A stretch of 64,000 nucleotides of DNA from Pseudomonas lalucatii (GTDB lineage Bacteria > Pseudomonadota > Gammaproteobacteria > Pseudomonadales > Pseudomonadaceae), in assembly GCF_018398425.1 (NCBI RefSeq), contig NZ_JADPMV010000002.1, positions 992,001 to 1,056,000 of the forward strand. Direction: 5' to 3'. This document shows, one piece after another, positions 29,692 to 40,225 of this stretch. The notes under the pieces are model-generated. The model was not told where the DNA came from. It did no database searches and saw nothing but the letters and a program-made list of their open reading frames with translations. The stretch's first letter is position 1, and every line of letters begins with the position of its first letter. The position numbers and the translations under genes are program-made.

Positions 29692-32600
29692 TCATTGCGG
29701 CTTCTCGAACGGTTTGTCGAAGGTGATCTTCGGGTCCGCCAGGTCGCCCTCGACGTCGTATTGCACGCTGGCGAAACGCGCCACCCGATCGCCGAGCAGC
29801 TTGTCGACCACGAACAGCGCCCCGCCGATGGCCGGGGCACCGACTATCAGCGCCGCCAGCGGCAGGTTGTTGGTCACCGGCAGGGTGACCAGCAACTTGG
29901 CGTCGATCTGCTGATTGACCATGTTCAGGGTACCGTTCAGCTCCAGGTTGCTCGACGGGCCGGTCAGGGTGATCGGCGTACGGGTGACGAACACCCCGTC
30001 GCGGGCGTCCAGCAGGCCGTTGACCCGGTCGTAGCTCAGGCCCTTGCCGAGCAGGTCGGAAAAGTCCAGGCGCAGGCGGCGGCCGATGGAATTGAAGTTG
30101 AGCAGGCCGAACACCCGCAGCGCCGACGCCGAGCCCTGCACCTCGGAGAACTGTCCGCTGCGCAGGGCGGCATCCATGCTGCCGGAGAAGCGCTTGAGGC
30201 TGAGCCAGGCCGGCGAGCCCGGCCAGCGGCCGTCGACGTCCAGGCGGAAGCGCTCGCTGCTGGCCGTCGGCGCGTAGCCCCAGGCCAGCAGCACGGCCGC
30301 CAGGTCCTGACCCTGCAGGCGGCCCTTGTACCAGCTGCTGCTGGCCCCCGGCGCCCCCTGCCAGCCGGCGTCGCCCCGCACCTGCAGGCCCTTGAGCTCC
30401 AGGCGCAGGTCGTCGAAGCGCACCCCGCCCGCGGCCGGCCGCACCTTCAGCGACCAGGCACCGAGCAGCTCCTGGCCCTGCAATACCCGGTCGATCTGCA
30501 CGTCCAGGGCAGGAATCTGGCGCGGGTCGACGCGCTCCAGCGGGTCGGGCTTGTCCACGACCACCGCGCCCTTGGCCTCGGCCGGCGGCAGCCGCAGGTA
30601 GTCCAGCGCGACCGCGATCGGCCGTGCCGGCGCATCCGGCAGCCGCACCTGCCCCTTGAGCGTCTGGCTGTCCAGGCCCAGGGCCCAGGTTGCGCCGGCG
30701 CGCTCGAGGCGCACGGCGAGATCGTCCAGCTCGCCGCCGAAACCGCGGAAGCGGGCGATCCGCACCTGCGCATCCCTGAACAGCCGCTGGGCGTCGTCCT
30801 GCGCCAGGTCCCGGTAAGGCTGCAGGGCGACCTGCCAGGCATCCCAGTCCAGCTCGGACAGCCGCCCGCGCACCCGCAGGCCCTTGGCCACCGGTAACAG
30901 CGCCGGGCCATCGGCCAGGCGCAACTCGCCGCGGCCCGCCCCCGGCTCGCCCGGCGGTGCGGCGAACGACAGGCTGGCCAGCTCGGCATAGTCCAGCCAG
31001 TAGCGACGCTCGGCGCCGCCCAGGGTCATGCGCCAGTCGGCGTAACGCTGCTCCGCGGCAACCTTGCCGAACGGGGCCGGCAGATCGATGGCCAGCCCCT
31101 CCAGGTTGGAATCCACACGCAACTGGCTGTCGGCGCCGTCCAGGTTCAGACGCAGGCGATAGGGCAGGCTGCCGCTGAGCGGCAGCGGCGCCGTGACGCC
31201 CAGCCAGGCGCCCAACTCCGCCAGCGGCACCTGGCCGTGCGCCTCGAAACGCGTCCGCGCCTGGCCGCCGCGACCTTCGGCGACGGCCTTGCCGCGCAAC
31301 GCGTGGCCGAGCGCCCGGGCGCGAATATCCGGAGCGCTCAGCCCCGTGGCAGTGTCGTAGCGGAAGGCCCCGCGCAGCTGGCTGAACTCGAGCCGAGGGT
31401 TGGCCAGTTCGAGGCGCGCGCCCTCTGTGGCGAAGTCGACCACCACGGCCGCCGGCTCGCCTGGCTGCAACGGCAGATCGAGCTGGAGACGGCCGCTGAG
31501 AGGCCCCTCGCCGCGCCAGCCGGCGAAGGTCTCGGCGGTGCCCATGGGCGCCTCCTGGAGCAGCTGCAGGGCATCGCCCAGGCTGCTCTGCAGCTCGGCG
31601 TCGAGCTGCAGACGCGGCACCCGGCCCGGGCCGGCGTGGGGAATCTCGGCCTGCGCCCGGCCCACCCGGCTGTCGAGCAGGCGGCCGTCGGCCAGGCGCA
31701 CGCGCACGCCGCTGTCCTCGATCAGCACCTCGCCGCGGCCCTCGCGCAGGGCCGGCCAGCCGGGCTGGAACGCCAGTTCGGCGTCGTGCACGGCGAAGAA
31801 CAGGCTGAGGCTGCGCGCCGCATCGGCCGCCCCCTTGTTCAGCGAGCCCTGGTACTGGAAGTAGCCCTCGTCCACCGCGCCGCCACGAATCGCCGTCTTC
31901 AGCCAGCGCGCCAGCTGCGGGTCGAACCCCGGGGCACGGGTCGGCAGGTACTTCTCGGTGTAGCGCGCATCGCCCCGGCGCAGGCCGACCCGCAGGTCCA
32001 TGTAGTCTTCGCCCTGGGGGGCCCGCAGCAGGCGGATGAGGAAGTCGCCGGCGATCTCGCCCTCCTCGCCGACCACCTGCAGGTAGGGGCTGCGCAGGGT
32101 GAAGGCCTGCTCGTCGAGGCTCCAGGTCAGGCGCGCATTGGCCCGGCTGTAGTGCCAGGGCTTGGGGAACAGGGTATCGAGGTGCAGGACGAAGTCCTGC
32201 GCATCCAGGCGCAATTCGCCCTGGCCCAGGTCGCCACTGATGCTGCCGCTGATGTTCTCCGCCGCGGGGGAGGCCTCGTGGGCGGCGAAGCCGATGCGCT
32301 CCAGGTTGGCGGCGAACTGCAGGCGCTTGTCGCCCTCGCGGCGCGGTCGATAGTCCAGCTGGACATTGCGCAGGGCGCCCCGGGGCTGCAGTTGCTCGAG
32401 CAACTGCATGGCCGCATCCGGCAGCGGCGCGAGGGCAGCCACCAGCGGCGACAAGGGCGCCAGGTCGAGACGGTCGGCCGCCAGCTGCCACTGTTCCTCG
32501 CTCTCGCTGCTGTCGCGCACCTGGCTCAGGCCCAGGCGCACCTCGCCCCAGCGGTTCTCGCCCTGGCTCAGCGCCAGGTCGTCCAGCACCAGCTCGAAGC

Positions 32601-33519
32601 CCTGCGCCGTGCGGCGGTAGTAGGCGTTCAGGGCCAGGTCCTGCAGGCGCAGCGCCTCGCGCCCGGCATAGCCGGCCTGCAGCTGTGGCGCGTGCAGGCG
32701 CGCCACAGCGCGCTGCACGGCGCCGCCGGCCCAGGTCAGCCAGAACTCGCCGCCGGCCTGCAGCTCGGCGAGCCGCCACGGCGCCGTCGTGCCGGCTGGC
32801 AGCCAGCGCGCCCAGTCGCTCTGCGGCAGGCTCAGGTACAGCTGCAACTCGGCCTCGCGCCAGCGCTCGGCCTGCAGCCGCGAACGCAACTGCAGGGTCA
32901 GCGGCTGGCCGTCGGGCAGCAGTAGGCGGCCGTCCAGGCGCTGGCGCCTGGCGCCGTTGCGCAGGCTCAGGTTGACGTAGGTCAGGGCCTGCACCGGGCG
33001 CCCCCAGGCCTGCACCGTCACCTGGCTGTTGAGCAGCGACAGGCGCTCGACCCGCTGCAGGCGGCCGAGCAGCTCGGCGACCTCGACGCCGGCACCCTCA
33101 CCGCCCGGCGCCAGCCCCTTGAGCGACCAGGCGCCCTGCTCGTCCTGGTGCACGCCGAGCTGCAGGCCCTCCAGCTCCAGCGACGCCACCCGCAGCTGGC
33201 GCGCCAGCAGGCTGGCCAGCACGTCCGGGCGCAGCCTCAGCTGATCCAGATGCAGCGCCCCGGGCCCCTCGCCCAGGCGCACGTCACGGCCGATCAGCAA
33301 CGGCGCGAAGCCCTGCCAGCGGCCCTCCAGGCTGCCGATCTCGAGCGGCACGCCGAGCAGCGCGCGGCCACGGTCCTCGGCCTCCAGGCGGTACTCGGCG
33401 ACCCAGGGCACCAGCTCGCGGCCGAGACTGACGAACAGCGCCGCCAGCACCAGCAGCAAGGCGCAACAGCCCAGCGCCCAGCGCAGGGCGGCGGCGAACC
33501 AGCGGATCAGCCGCTCCAT
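29692..33519 (-). CDS. yhdP: YhdP-family AsmA-like phospholipid transport protein
   Basis: A 1275-residue protein with one N-terminal transmembrane helix (about residues 9-31) followed by a very long periplasmic part rich in beta strands (DUF3971 plus AsmA-like C-terminal region). E. coli YhdP, with TamB and YdbH, is thought to form a hydrophobic bridge that carries phospholipids to the outer membrane. The length matches the family. It sits 31 bp after rng, and a perfect inverted repeat follows its stop codon. It complements Mla, which moves lipids inward. Confidence 0.93.
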   Translation of the reverse strand: MERLIRWFAAALRWALGCCALLLVLAALFVSLGRELVPWVAEYRLEAEDRGRALLGVPLEIGSLEGRWQGFAPLLIGRDVRLGEGPGALHLDQLRLRPDVLASLLARQLRVASLELEGLQLGVHQDEQGAWSLKGLAPGGEGAGVEVAELLGRLQRVERLSLLNSQVTVQAWGRPVQALTYVNLSLRNGARRQRLDGRLLLPDGQPLTLQLRSRLQAERWREAELQLYLSLPQSDWARWLPAGTTAPWRLAELQAGGEFWLTWAGGAVQRAVARLHAPQLQAGYAGREALRLQDLALNAYYRRTAQGFELVLDDLALSQGENRWGEVRLGLSQVRDSSESEEQWQLAADRLDLAPLSPLVAALAPLPDAAMQLLEQLQPRGALRNVQLDYRPRREGDKRLQFAANLERIGFAAHEASPAAENISGSISGDLGQGELRLDAQDFVLHLDTLFPKPWHYSRANARLTWSLDEQAFTLRSPYLQVVGEEGEIAGDFLIRLLRAPQGEDYMDLRVGLRRGDARYTEKYLPTRAPGFDPQLARWLKTAIRGGAVDEGYFQYQGSLNKGAADAARSLSLFFAVHDAELAFQPGWPALREGRGEVLIEDSGVRVRLADGRLLDSRVGRAQAEIPHAGPGRVPRLQLDAELQSSLGDALQLLQEAPMGTAETFAGWRGEGPLSGRLQLDLPLQPGEPAAVVVDFATEGARLELANPRLEFSQLRGAFRYDTATGLSAPDIRARALGHALRGKAVAEGRGGQARTRFEAHGQVPLAELGAWLGVTAPLPLSGSLPYRLRLNLDGADSQLRVDSNLEGLAIDLPAPFGKVAAEQRYADWRMTLGGAERRYWLDYAELASLSFAAPPGEPGAGRGELRLADGPALLPVAKGLRVRGRLSELDWDAWQVALQPYRDLAQDDAQRLFRDAQVRIARFRGFGGELDDLAVRLERAGATWALGLDSQTLKGQVRLPDAPARPIAVALDYLRLPPAEAKGAVVVDKPDPLERVDPRQIPALDVQIDRVLQGQELLGAWSLKVRPAAGGVRFDDLRLELKGLQVRGDAGWQGAPGASSSWYKGRLQGQDLAAVLLAWGYAPTASSERFRLDVDGRWPGSPAWLSLKRFSGSMDAALRSGQFSEVQGSASALRVFGLLNFNSIGRRLRLDFSDLLGKGLSYDRVNGLLDARDGVFVTRTPITLTGPSSNLELNGTLNMVNQQIDAKLLVTLPVTNNLPLAALIVGAPAIGGALFVVDKLLGDRVARFASVQYDVEGDLADPKITFDKPFEKPQ

Positions 33520-33550
33520 TCAGTACGATCCCTGAACTGCGGGCACTCGG

Positions 33551-35008
33551 TCAGAGCAGCACCACATCGTATTGCTCCTGGGAATACATGGTCTCGACCT
33601 GGAACTTGATGGTACGGCCGATAAAGCTCTCCAGGTCGGCGACATTGCCCGACTCCTCGTCGAGCAGGCGATCGACCACCTTCTGGTTGGCCAGCACCCG
33701 GTAGCCCTCGGGCTGGTAGGCGCGCGCCTCGCGGAGGATCTCGCGGAAGATCTCGTAGCAGATGGTCTCCGGGGTCTTCAGCTTGCCGCGTCCCTGGCAG
33801 CTGGTACAGGGCTCGCAGAGCACCTGCTCGAGGCTCTCGCGGGTGCGCTTGCGGGTCATCTGCACCAGGCCCAGTTCGGTGATGCCGATGATATTGGTCT
33901 TGGCGTGGTCGCGCTCCAGCTGTTTCTCCAGGGTGCGCAACACCTGGCGTTGATGTTCCTCGTCTTCCATGTCGATGAAGTCGATGATGATGATCCCGCC
34001 GAGGTTGCGCAGGCGCAGCTGGCGGGCGATGGCGGTGGCGGCCTCGAGGTTGGTCTTGAAGATGGTCTCTTCGAGGGTGCGATGGCCGACGAAGGCCCCG
34101 GTGTTGACGTCGATGGTGGTCATCGCCTCGGCCGGGTCGATGATCAGGTAGCCGCCGGACTTGAGCGGCACCTTGCGCTCCAGGGCGCGCTGGATCTCGT
34201 CCTCGACCCCGTACAGGTCGAAGATCGGCCGCTCGCCGGGGTAGTGTTCCAGGCGGTCGGCGATCTCCGGCATCAGCTCGGCGACGAACTGGGCGATCTT
34301 CTGGAAGGTCTCCCGCGAGTCGATGCGCAGCTTCTCGGTGCGCAGGCTGACCAGGTCGCGCAGGGTGCGCAGGGCCAGGCTGAGGTCCTCGTAGATCACC
34401 GAGGGCGCCGGCGCGCTCTGCATCTGCGCGGCGATCTGGTCCCACAGGCGGCGCAGGTAGCGGATGTCGATGAGGATCTCGTCGGCCCCCGCGCCCTCGG
34501 CGGCGGTGCGCAGGATGAAGCCACCGGCCTCCTCGATGCCCTCGCCGCCGATGCAGTCGGCGACCACCTGCTTGAGGCGCTCGCGCTCGCCTTCGTCCTC
34601 GATCTTCAGCGAGATGCCGACATGGCTGGTGCGCGGCATGTACACCAGGTAGCGCGAGGGGATCGACAGGTGGGTGGTCAGGCGCGCGCCCTTGCTGCCG
34701 ATCGGGTCCTTGGTCACCTGCACCACCAGGCTCTGGCCCTCGTGCACCAGGGCGCTGATGGTTTCCACCGCCGAGCCTTCGCGGCTGGAGATTTCCGAGG
34801 CGTGGATGAAGGCCGCGCGCTCCAGGCCGATGTCGACGAAGGCCGCCTGCATGCCCGGCAGCACCCGTACCACCTTGCCCTTGTAGATATTGCCGACTAT
34901 GCCGCGGCGCTGGGTGCGCTCGACATGCACCTCCTGCAGCACGCCGTTCTCCACCACCGCCACACGCGATTCCATTGGCGTGATATTGATCAGAATCTCT
35001 TCACTCAT
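33551..35008 (-). CDS. rng: Ribonuclease G
   Basis: A 485-residue RNase E/G-family endonuclease. The S1 domain is near the N terminus ([23 protein letters not shown]). The catalytic acidic block [14 protein letters not shown] lies at about residue 345, and the Zn-link is CEPCTSC. RNase G matures the 5' end of 16S rRNA and cuts some mRNAs. The long scaffold tail of RNase E is absent, which separates the two. It overlaps maf by 4 bp. Confidence 0.95.
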   Translation of the reverse strand: MSEEILINITPMESRVAVVENGVLQEVHVERTQRRGIVGNIYKGKVVRVLPGMQAAFVDIGLERAAFIHASEISSREGSAVETISALVHEGQSLVVQVTKDPIGSKGARLTTHLSIPSRYLVYMPRTSHVGISLKIEDEGERERLKQVVADCIGGEGIEEAGGFILRTAAEGAGADEILIDIRYLRRLWDQIAAQMQSAPAPSVIYEDLSLALRTLRDLVSLRTEKLRIDSRETFQKIAQFVAELMPEIADRLEHYPGERPIFDLYGVEDEIQRALERKVPLKSGGYLIIDPAEAMTTIDVNTGAFVGHRTLEETIFKTNLEAATAIARQLRLRNLGGIIIIDFIDMEDEEHQRQVLRTLEKQLERDHAKTNIIGITELGLVQMTRKRTRESLEQVLCEPCTSCQGRGKLKTPETICYEIFREILREARAYQPEGYRVLANQKVVDRLLDEESGNVADLESFIGRTIKFQVETMYSQEQYDVVLL

Positions 35009-35628
35009 CGGTCCATCTCTTCTGCGTTAGGGCGGGAGGTCGCCGGCGCCTGCCAGCAGGGAATGGCGAACTCGGTGAGCAGCTCGGCGGTTTCGCACAG
35101 GGGCAGTCCGACCACGGCCGAATAGCTGCCCTGCAACTGGCGCACGAACACCGCCGCCAGCCCCTGGATACCATAGCTGCCGGCCTTGTCCCGGGGCTCG
35201 CCGCTGGCCCAGTAGGCCTCGATCTCCGCGGCGTCGAGCGCACGGAAGGCGACCCGGCTGGACACCACCCGGCTCGCCAGCCTGGCCCGCGAAGCCAGGG
35301 CCACGGCGGTCAGCACCTGATGCTCGCGCCCGGACAGCGCGGCCAGGGTCGCCAGGGCCTCGGCCCGGTCCGCCGGCTTGCCGAGGATGCGACCGTCGAG
35401 CACCACCGCGGTATCGGCGCCCAGGACCACGGCGTCGCTCGCCGGCTGCAGGGACGCTAGCGCGGCCTGCGCCTTCTCCCGCGCCAGGCGCTCGACATAG
35501 GCCTCGGCCGACTCGTCCGGCCGGCTACGCTCATCGACGGGAACGACAAGGGAATGGAAGGGCACGCCGATCTGCGCCAACAACTCGCGCCGGCGCGGCG
35601 ACCCCGAAGCCAGGTATAGCGTGGCCAT
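35005..35628 (-). CDS. maf: Maf-family nucleoside triphosphate pyrophosphatase
   Basis: A 207-residue Maf protein. Signature blocks are [12 protein letters not shown] at the start, [15 protein letters not shown] and KAGSYGIQG. YhdE-like members in this genomic place (mreD-maf-rng) hydrolyse dTTP and UTP, and housecleaning of non-canonical nucleotides is proposed. The ATG at 35628 has AGAGG at 5 bp; a TTG one codon upstream is not needed. Its stop overlaps the start of rng (ATGA). Confidence 0.94.
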   Translation of the reverse strand: MATLYLASGSPRRRELLAQIGVPFHSLVVPVDERSRPDESAEAYVERLAREKAQAALASLQPASDAVVLGADTAVVLDGRILGKPADRAEALATLAALSGREHQVLTAVALASRARLASRVVSSRVAFRALDAAEIEAYWASGEPRDKAGSYGIQGLAAVFVRQLQGSYSAVVGLPLCETAELLTEFAIPCWQAPATSRPNAEEMDR

Positions 35629-35670
35629 CAAGACCTCTCCCTGTGGGGTGGTGACGGAGCCTCGCCCCGC

Positions 35671-36159
35671 TTAATTGACACCCAGGCGCCGATGCACGCC
35701 GCGCAGCAGGGCATGGACCCAGGGCCACAGCAGTGCGCTGACCAGGGCCGGAAGGACGAACGCCAGGGTCGGCGGGCGGCTGCCGGTCAAGGCATTGAGC
35801 CACAAGTGCAGCAACTGGGCCAGACCGAACACCACCAGCAGGACCATGCTCTGCTGCCACAGGGGGAACATGCGCAGGCGCTGGTGCAGGCTCAGCACGA
35901 GGAAGGTGATCAGGGTCAGCACCAGGGCATTGAGCCCCAGCAGCGTGCCGTTGAGCACGTCGGCGAGCAGGCCGATGAACCAGGCCGTGGCCATGCCGAC
36001 CCGGTGCGGCAGGACCAGCACCCAGTAGGTCAGGAGCAGGGCCGGCCACAGCGGCCGGCCCTGCTCCATGAAGCTCGGCAGGGACGCCACGCTGAGCACC
36101 AGGCCCAGAGCCAGGCTGAGCCAGATCACCCAGACGTTGCGTGCGCGAGCGGCGATCAT
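35671..36159 (-). CDS. mreD: Rod-shape-determining membrane protein MreD
   Basis: A 162-residue hydrophobic protein with about five transmembrane helices, the usual MreD profile. It belongs to the elongasome that places lateral wall synthesis with MreB, MreC, RodA and PBP2. It overlaps mreC by 4 bp and precedes maf by 42 bp. Confidence 0.94.
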   Translation of the reverse strand: MIAARARNVWVIWLSLALGLVLSVASLPSFMEQGRPLWPALLLTYWVLVLPHRVGMATAWFIGLLADVLNGTLLGLNALVLTLITFLVLSLHQRLRMFPLWQQSMVLLVVFGLAQLLHLWLNALTGSRPPTLAFVLPALVSALLWPWVHALLRGVHRRLGVN

Positions 36160-37070
36160 TGCGCGGCCTCCTGCTCGGTGGATGCTGCCGCGCCGGCGGC
36201 AGGCGCCGCCGACTCCTGCTCCTGGCGCCGGCGGTCGGCGGCCTCCTGGGCCTCGGCCGACTCGGTCGCCCGCTGCTCGGGGCTGCGCGGATCGGTGAAG
36301 ACCAGCAGCATGTAGCGGCTGCGGTTGAGCTTGGCGGTGGGCACGGCGCGGACGATGGCGAAGGGCTGGCCGGAGTCGTGGATCACCTCGCTCACCGTGG
36401 CCACCGGATAGCCGGCCGGGAAGCGCTGGCCCAGGCCGGAACTGACCAGCAGGTCGCCCTCCTTGATGTCCGCGGTGTCGGCGACATGACGCAGCTCCAG
36501 GCGCTCCGGGTTGCCGGTGCCGCTGGCGATGGCGCGCAGGCCGTTGCGGTTGACCTGCACCGGGATGCTGTGGGCGGTGTCGGTGAGCAGCAGCACCCGC
36601 GAGGTATAGGGCATCACCTCGACCACCTGGCCCATCAGCCCGCGGGCGTCGAGCACCGGCTGGCCGAGCAGCACGCCGTCCTTCTCGCCCTTGTCGATGA
36701 GGATGCGATGGGTGAAGGGGTTGGGGTCGATGCCGATCAGCTCGGTGGCGAGCACCTCGTCGTCGACCAGGGCCGCCGAGTTGAGCAGCTCGCGCAGGCG
36801 CACGTTCTGCTCGGTGAGGGTGGCGAGCTTCTGCAGGCGGCGCTGCATCATCAGCTGCTCGGCCTTGAGCTTCTCGTTCTCCGCCGCCAGCTCGCTGCGC
36901 GAACTCAGCTCCTCGGTCGCCCCCTCCCAGAGGTTCAGGGGCAGGCGCCCCAGCCAGTAGACCGGCTCGACTATCACCCCAAGCTGGCTGCGCAGCGGCT
37001 GCAGCATGGCGAAGCGCGCATCCACCACCATCAGCGCGACCGACAGCACGGCCAGCACCAGCAGGCGCAC
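36156..37070 (-). CDS. mreC: Rod-shape-determining protein MreC (true start probably 37106)
   Basis: The conventional start (GTG at 37070) gives 304 residues. There is a transmembrane helix at once, then a coiled coil (EELSSRSELAAENEKLKAEQ), two small beta-barrels and a long low-complexity Ala/Gln/Glu tail. MreC links MreB to the periplasmic wall enzymes. The frame stays open upstream and encodes IKPLFAKGPSLG, a basic pre-helix segment. GAGG stands 8 bp before an ATC codon at 37106-37104, while the GTG has no well-placed ribosome site. Translation may begin at that rare ATC (316 residues). mreC overlaps mreD by 4 bp. Confidence 0.92.
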   Translation of the reverse strand: MRLLVLAVLSVALMVVDARFAMLQPLRSQLGVIVEPVYWLGRLPLNLWEGATEELSSRSELAAENEKLKAEQLMMQRRLQKLATLTEQNVRLRELLNSAALVDDEVLATELIGIDPNPFTHRILIDKGEKDGVLLGQPVLDARGLMGQVVEVMPYTSRVLLLTDTAHSIPVQVNRNGLRAIASGTGNPERLELRHVADTADIKEGDLLVSSGLGQRFPAGYPVATVSEVIHDSGQPFAIVRAVPTAKLNRSRYMLLVFTDPRSPEQRATESAEAQEAADRRRQEQESAAPAAGAAASTEQEAAQ

Positions 37071-37133
37071 ACCGAGCGAAGGTCCTTTGGCAAATAGCGG
37101 TTTGATGGGCGAATCCTCGAGACGTCAGGCGGC

Positions 37134-37173
37134 AATAAAAAGCTGCAAGCGGATAGGGACCCGGCTTGCAGCT
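37134..37173 (-). terminator. Terminator or attenuator between mreB and mreC
   Basis: On the minus strand AGCTGCAAGC pairs with GCTTGCAGCT over a 13-base loop and is followed by TTTTATT. It lies 21 bp after the mreB stop. If it works, it would leave mreB made in excess over mreC and mreD. Confidence 0.7.
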
Positions 37174-37193
37174 CGAGACGTGGGACTGGCGCC

Positions 37194-38243
<1,050 letters not shown>

Positions 38244-38275
38244 CTAGGCAACGCGTGGGTAAAAAAGTGCGGCAA

Positions 38276-38304
38276 ACTCTAACAACGGTGGGGATTTTGA
38301 GCAA
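38276..38304 (-). promoter_or_regulatory. Candidate mreB promoter
   Basis: On the minus strand TTGCTC and TAGAGT are separated by exactly 17 bp. Each keeps four of six consensus bases. The predicted start would be about 35-40 bp before the mreB ATG. Confidence 0.5.
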
Positions 38305-38458
38305 GGCGCCAATATGTTAGATTGCCTGTTTTTCCGGGCTCCAGAGCCCATCATCGCGGCCTTTGACCGCCAGCTCACGGCATCCGTTCCCTGCATCGTT
38401 TTGCATGCACGGCGACCCGTTCACATTTCCACTGGCTGCCCTCTATTGGAGAATCCCA

Positions 38459-38746
38459 ATGGCGCTTGAACGCTCCGACGTGGAAAAAATCGCCCACCTG
38501 GCCCGCCTGGGCCTGAGTGAAGACGATATTCCACGCACCACCGAGACCCTCAACAGCATCCTCGGCCTGGTCGACCAGATGCAGGCGGTGGACACCACCG
38601 GCATCGAGCCCCTGGCCCACCCGCTGGAGGCCACCCAGCGCCTGCGTGCCGATGCGGTGCGCGAAGCAAACCAGCGCGAGGCCTACCAGGCCATCGCCCC
38701 GGCCGTGGAAAACGGCCTGTACCTGGTTCCGAAAGTCATCGAGTAA
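38459..38746 (+). CDS. gatC: Asp/Glu-tRNA amidotransferase subunit C
   Basis: A 95-residue GatC, a small helical protein that holds GatA and GatB together ([17 protein letters not shown] at the N terminus, LRADAV in the middle). The start at 38459 (MALERSDV) has TTGGAGA 7 bp upstream; an ATG 96 bp earlier is in frame but lacks family sequence. First gene of gatCAB. Confidence 0.95.
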   Translation: MALERSDVEKIAHLARLGLSEDDIPRTTETLNSILGLVDQMQAVDTTGIEPLAHPLEATQRLRADAVREANQREAYQAIAPAVENGLYLVPKVIE

Positions 38747-38762
38747 GGGAATGAGCCAAGCC

Positions 38763-40214
38763 ATGCACCAACTGACCCTGGCCGAGATCGCCCGCGCCCT
38801 GGCCGCCAAGCAATTTTCCGCCGAGGAGCTGACCCGCGAGTTGCTGGCGCGCATCCAGCGCCTCGACCCCCTGCTCAACAGCTTCATCAGCGTCACCGAG
38901 GAGCAGGCCCTGGCCCAGGCCAAGGCCGCCGACGCCCGCCGCGCCAGCGGCGAGAACGGCGCCCTGCTCGGCGCACCGATCGGCCACAAGGACCTGTTCT
39001 GCACCCAGGGCGTGCTGACCAGCTGCGGCTCGAAAATCCTGCAAGGCTTCAAGGCGCCCTATGACGCCACCGTGGTCGAAAAGCTCGCCAGCGCCGGCGC
39101 CGTGACCCTGGGCAAGCTGAACATGGACGAGTTCGCCATGGGCTCGGCCAACGAGTCCAGCCACTACGGCCCGGTGAAGAACCCCTGGAACCTCGAGCGC
39201 GTGCCCGGCGGTTCCTCCGGCGGCTCGGCCGCGGCCGTGGCCGCGCGCCTGCTGCCGGCCGCCACCGGCACCGACACCGGCGGCTCGATCCGCCAGCCGG
39301 CGGCGCTGACCAACCTCACCGGTCTCAAGCCGACCTACGGCCGCGTGTCGCGCTGGGGCATGATCGCCTACGCCTCCAGCCTCGACCAGGGCGGCCCGCT
39401 GGCGCGCACCGCCGAGGACTGCGCGCTGATGCTGCAGGCCATGGCCGGCTTCGACCCGAAGGACAGCACCTGCGTCGACCAGCCGGTGGACGACTACCTG
39501 GCGGCGCTCAACCAGCCGCTGGCCGGCCTGCGCATCGGCCTGCCCAAGGAGTACTTCGGCGCCGGCCTCGACGCGCGCATCGGCGAGAAGGTCATGGCGG
39601 TGGTCGAGGAGCTGAAGAAGCTCGGCGCCAGCGTCAAGGAGATCAGCCTGCCGAACATGCAGCACGCCATTCCCGCCTACTACGTGATCGCCCCGGCGGA
39701 AGCCAGTTCCAACCTGTCGCGTTTCGACGGCGTGCGCTTCGGCTACCGCTGCGAGAACCCGGTCAACCTCGAGGACCTGTACAAGCGCTCGCGCGGCGAG
39801 GGCTTCGGTGCGGAAGTGAAGCGGCGCATCATGGTCGGCACCTACGCCCTGTCGGCCGGCTACTACGACGCCTACTACCTCAAGGCGCAGAAGATCCGCC
39901 GGCTGATCAAGAACGATTTCGTCGCCGCCTTCGACGAGGTCGACCTGATCCTCGGCCCGACCACGCCGAACCCGGCCTGGAAACTCGGCGAGAAGAGCAA
40001 CGACCCGGTCGCCGCCTACCTGGAAGACATCTACACCATCACCGCCAACCTGGCCGGCATCCCCGGCCTGTCGATGCCCGCCGGCTTCGTCGAGGGTCTG
40101 CCGGTGGGCGTGCAGCTGCTCGCGCCCTACTTCCAGGAAGGCCGCCTGCTCAACGTCGCCCATCAGTACCAGCAGGTCACTGACTGGCACCAACAAGCCC
40201 CGAGCGGATTCTGA
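38763..40214 (+). CDS. gatA: Asp/Glu-tRNA amidotransferase subunit A
   Basis: A 483-residue amidase-signature enzyme. The catalytic Ser-cisSer-Lys set is in [16 protein letters not shown] and [12 protein letters not shown]. It frees ammonia from glutamine and sends it to GatB. I choose ATG 38763 ([10 protein letters not shown]), which matches the start of Pseudomonas relatives I know. An ATG four codons earlier is in frame but crowds the AAGGGA site. It follows gatC by 16 bp. Confidence 0.95.
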   Translation: MHQLTLAEIARALAAKQFSAEELTRELLARIQRLDPLLNSFISVTEEQALAQAKAADARRASGENGALLGAPIGHKDLFCTQGVLTSCGSKILQGFKAPYDATVVEKLASAGAVTLGKLNMDEFAMGSANESSHYGPVKNPWNLERVPGGSSGGSAAAVAARLLPAATGTDTGGSIRQPAALTNLTGLKPTYGRVSRWGMIAYASSLDQGGPLARTAEDCALMLQAMAGFDPKDSTCVDQPVDDYLAALNQPLAGLRIGLPKEYFGAGLDARIGEKVMAVVEELKKLGASVKEISLPNMQHAIPAYYVIAPAEASSNLSRFDGVRFGYRCENPVNLEDLYKRSRGEGFGAEVKRRIMVGTYALSAGYYDAYYLKAQKIRRLIKNDFVAAFDEVDLILGPTTPNPAWKLGEKSNDPVAAYLEDIYTITANLAGIPGLSMPAGFVEGLPVGVQLLAPYFQEGRLLNVAHQYQQVTDWHQQAPSGF

Positions 40215-40225
40215 GGACGACCGAC

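Noticed and set aside
29657..32779. 1040-codon open frame on the minus strand in another frame of yhdP
   Set aside because: Arg/Pro/Ala/Gly-rich shadow on the same strand as yhdP, whose own frame has a signal-anchor, normal length and family sequence.
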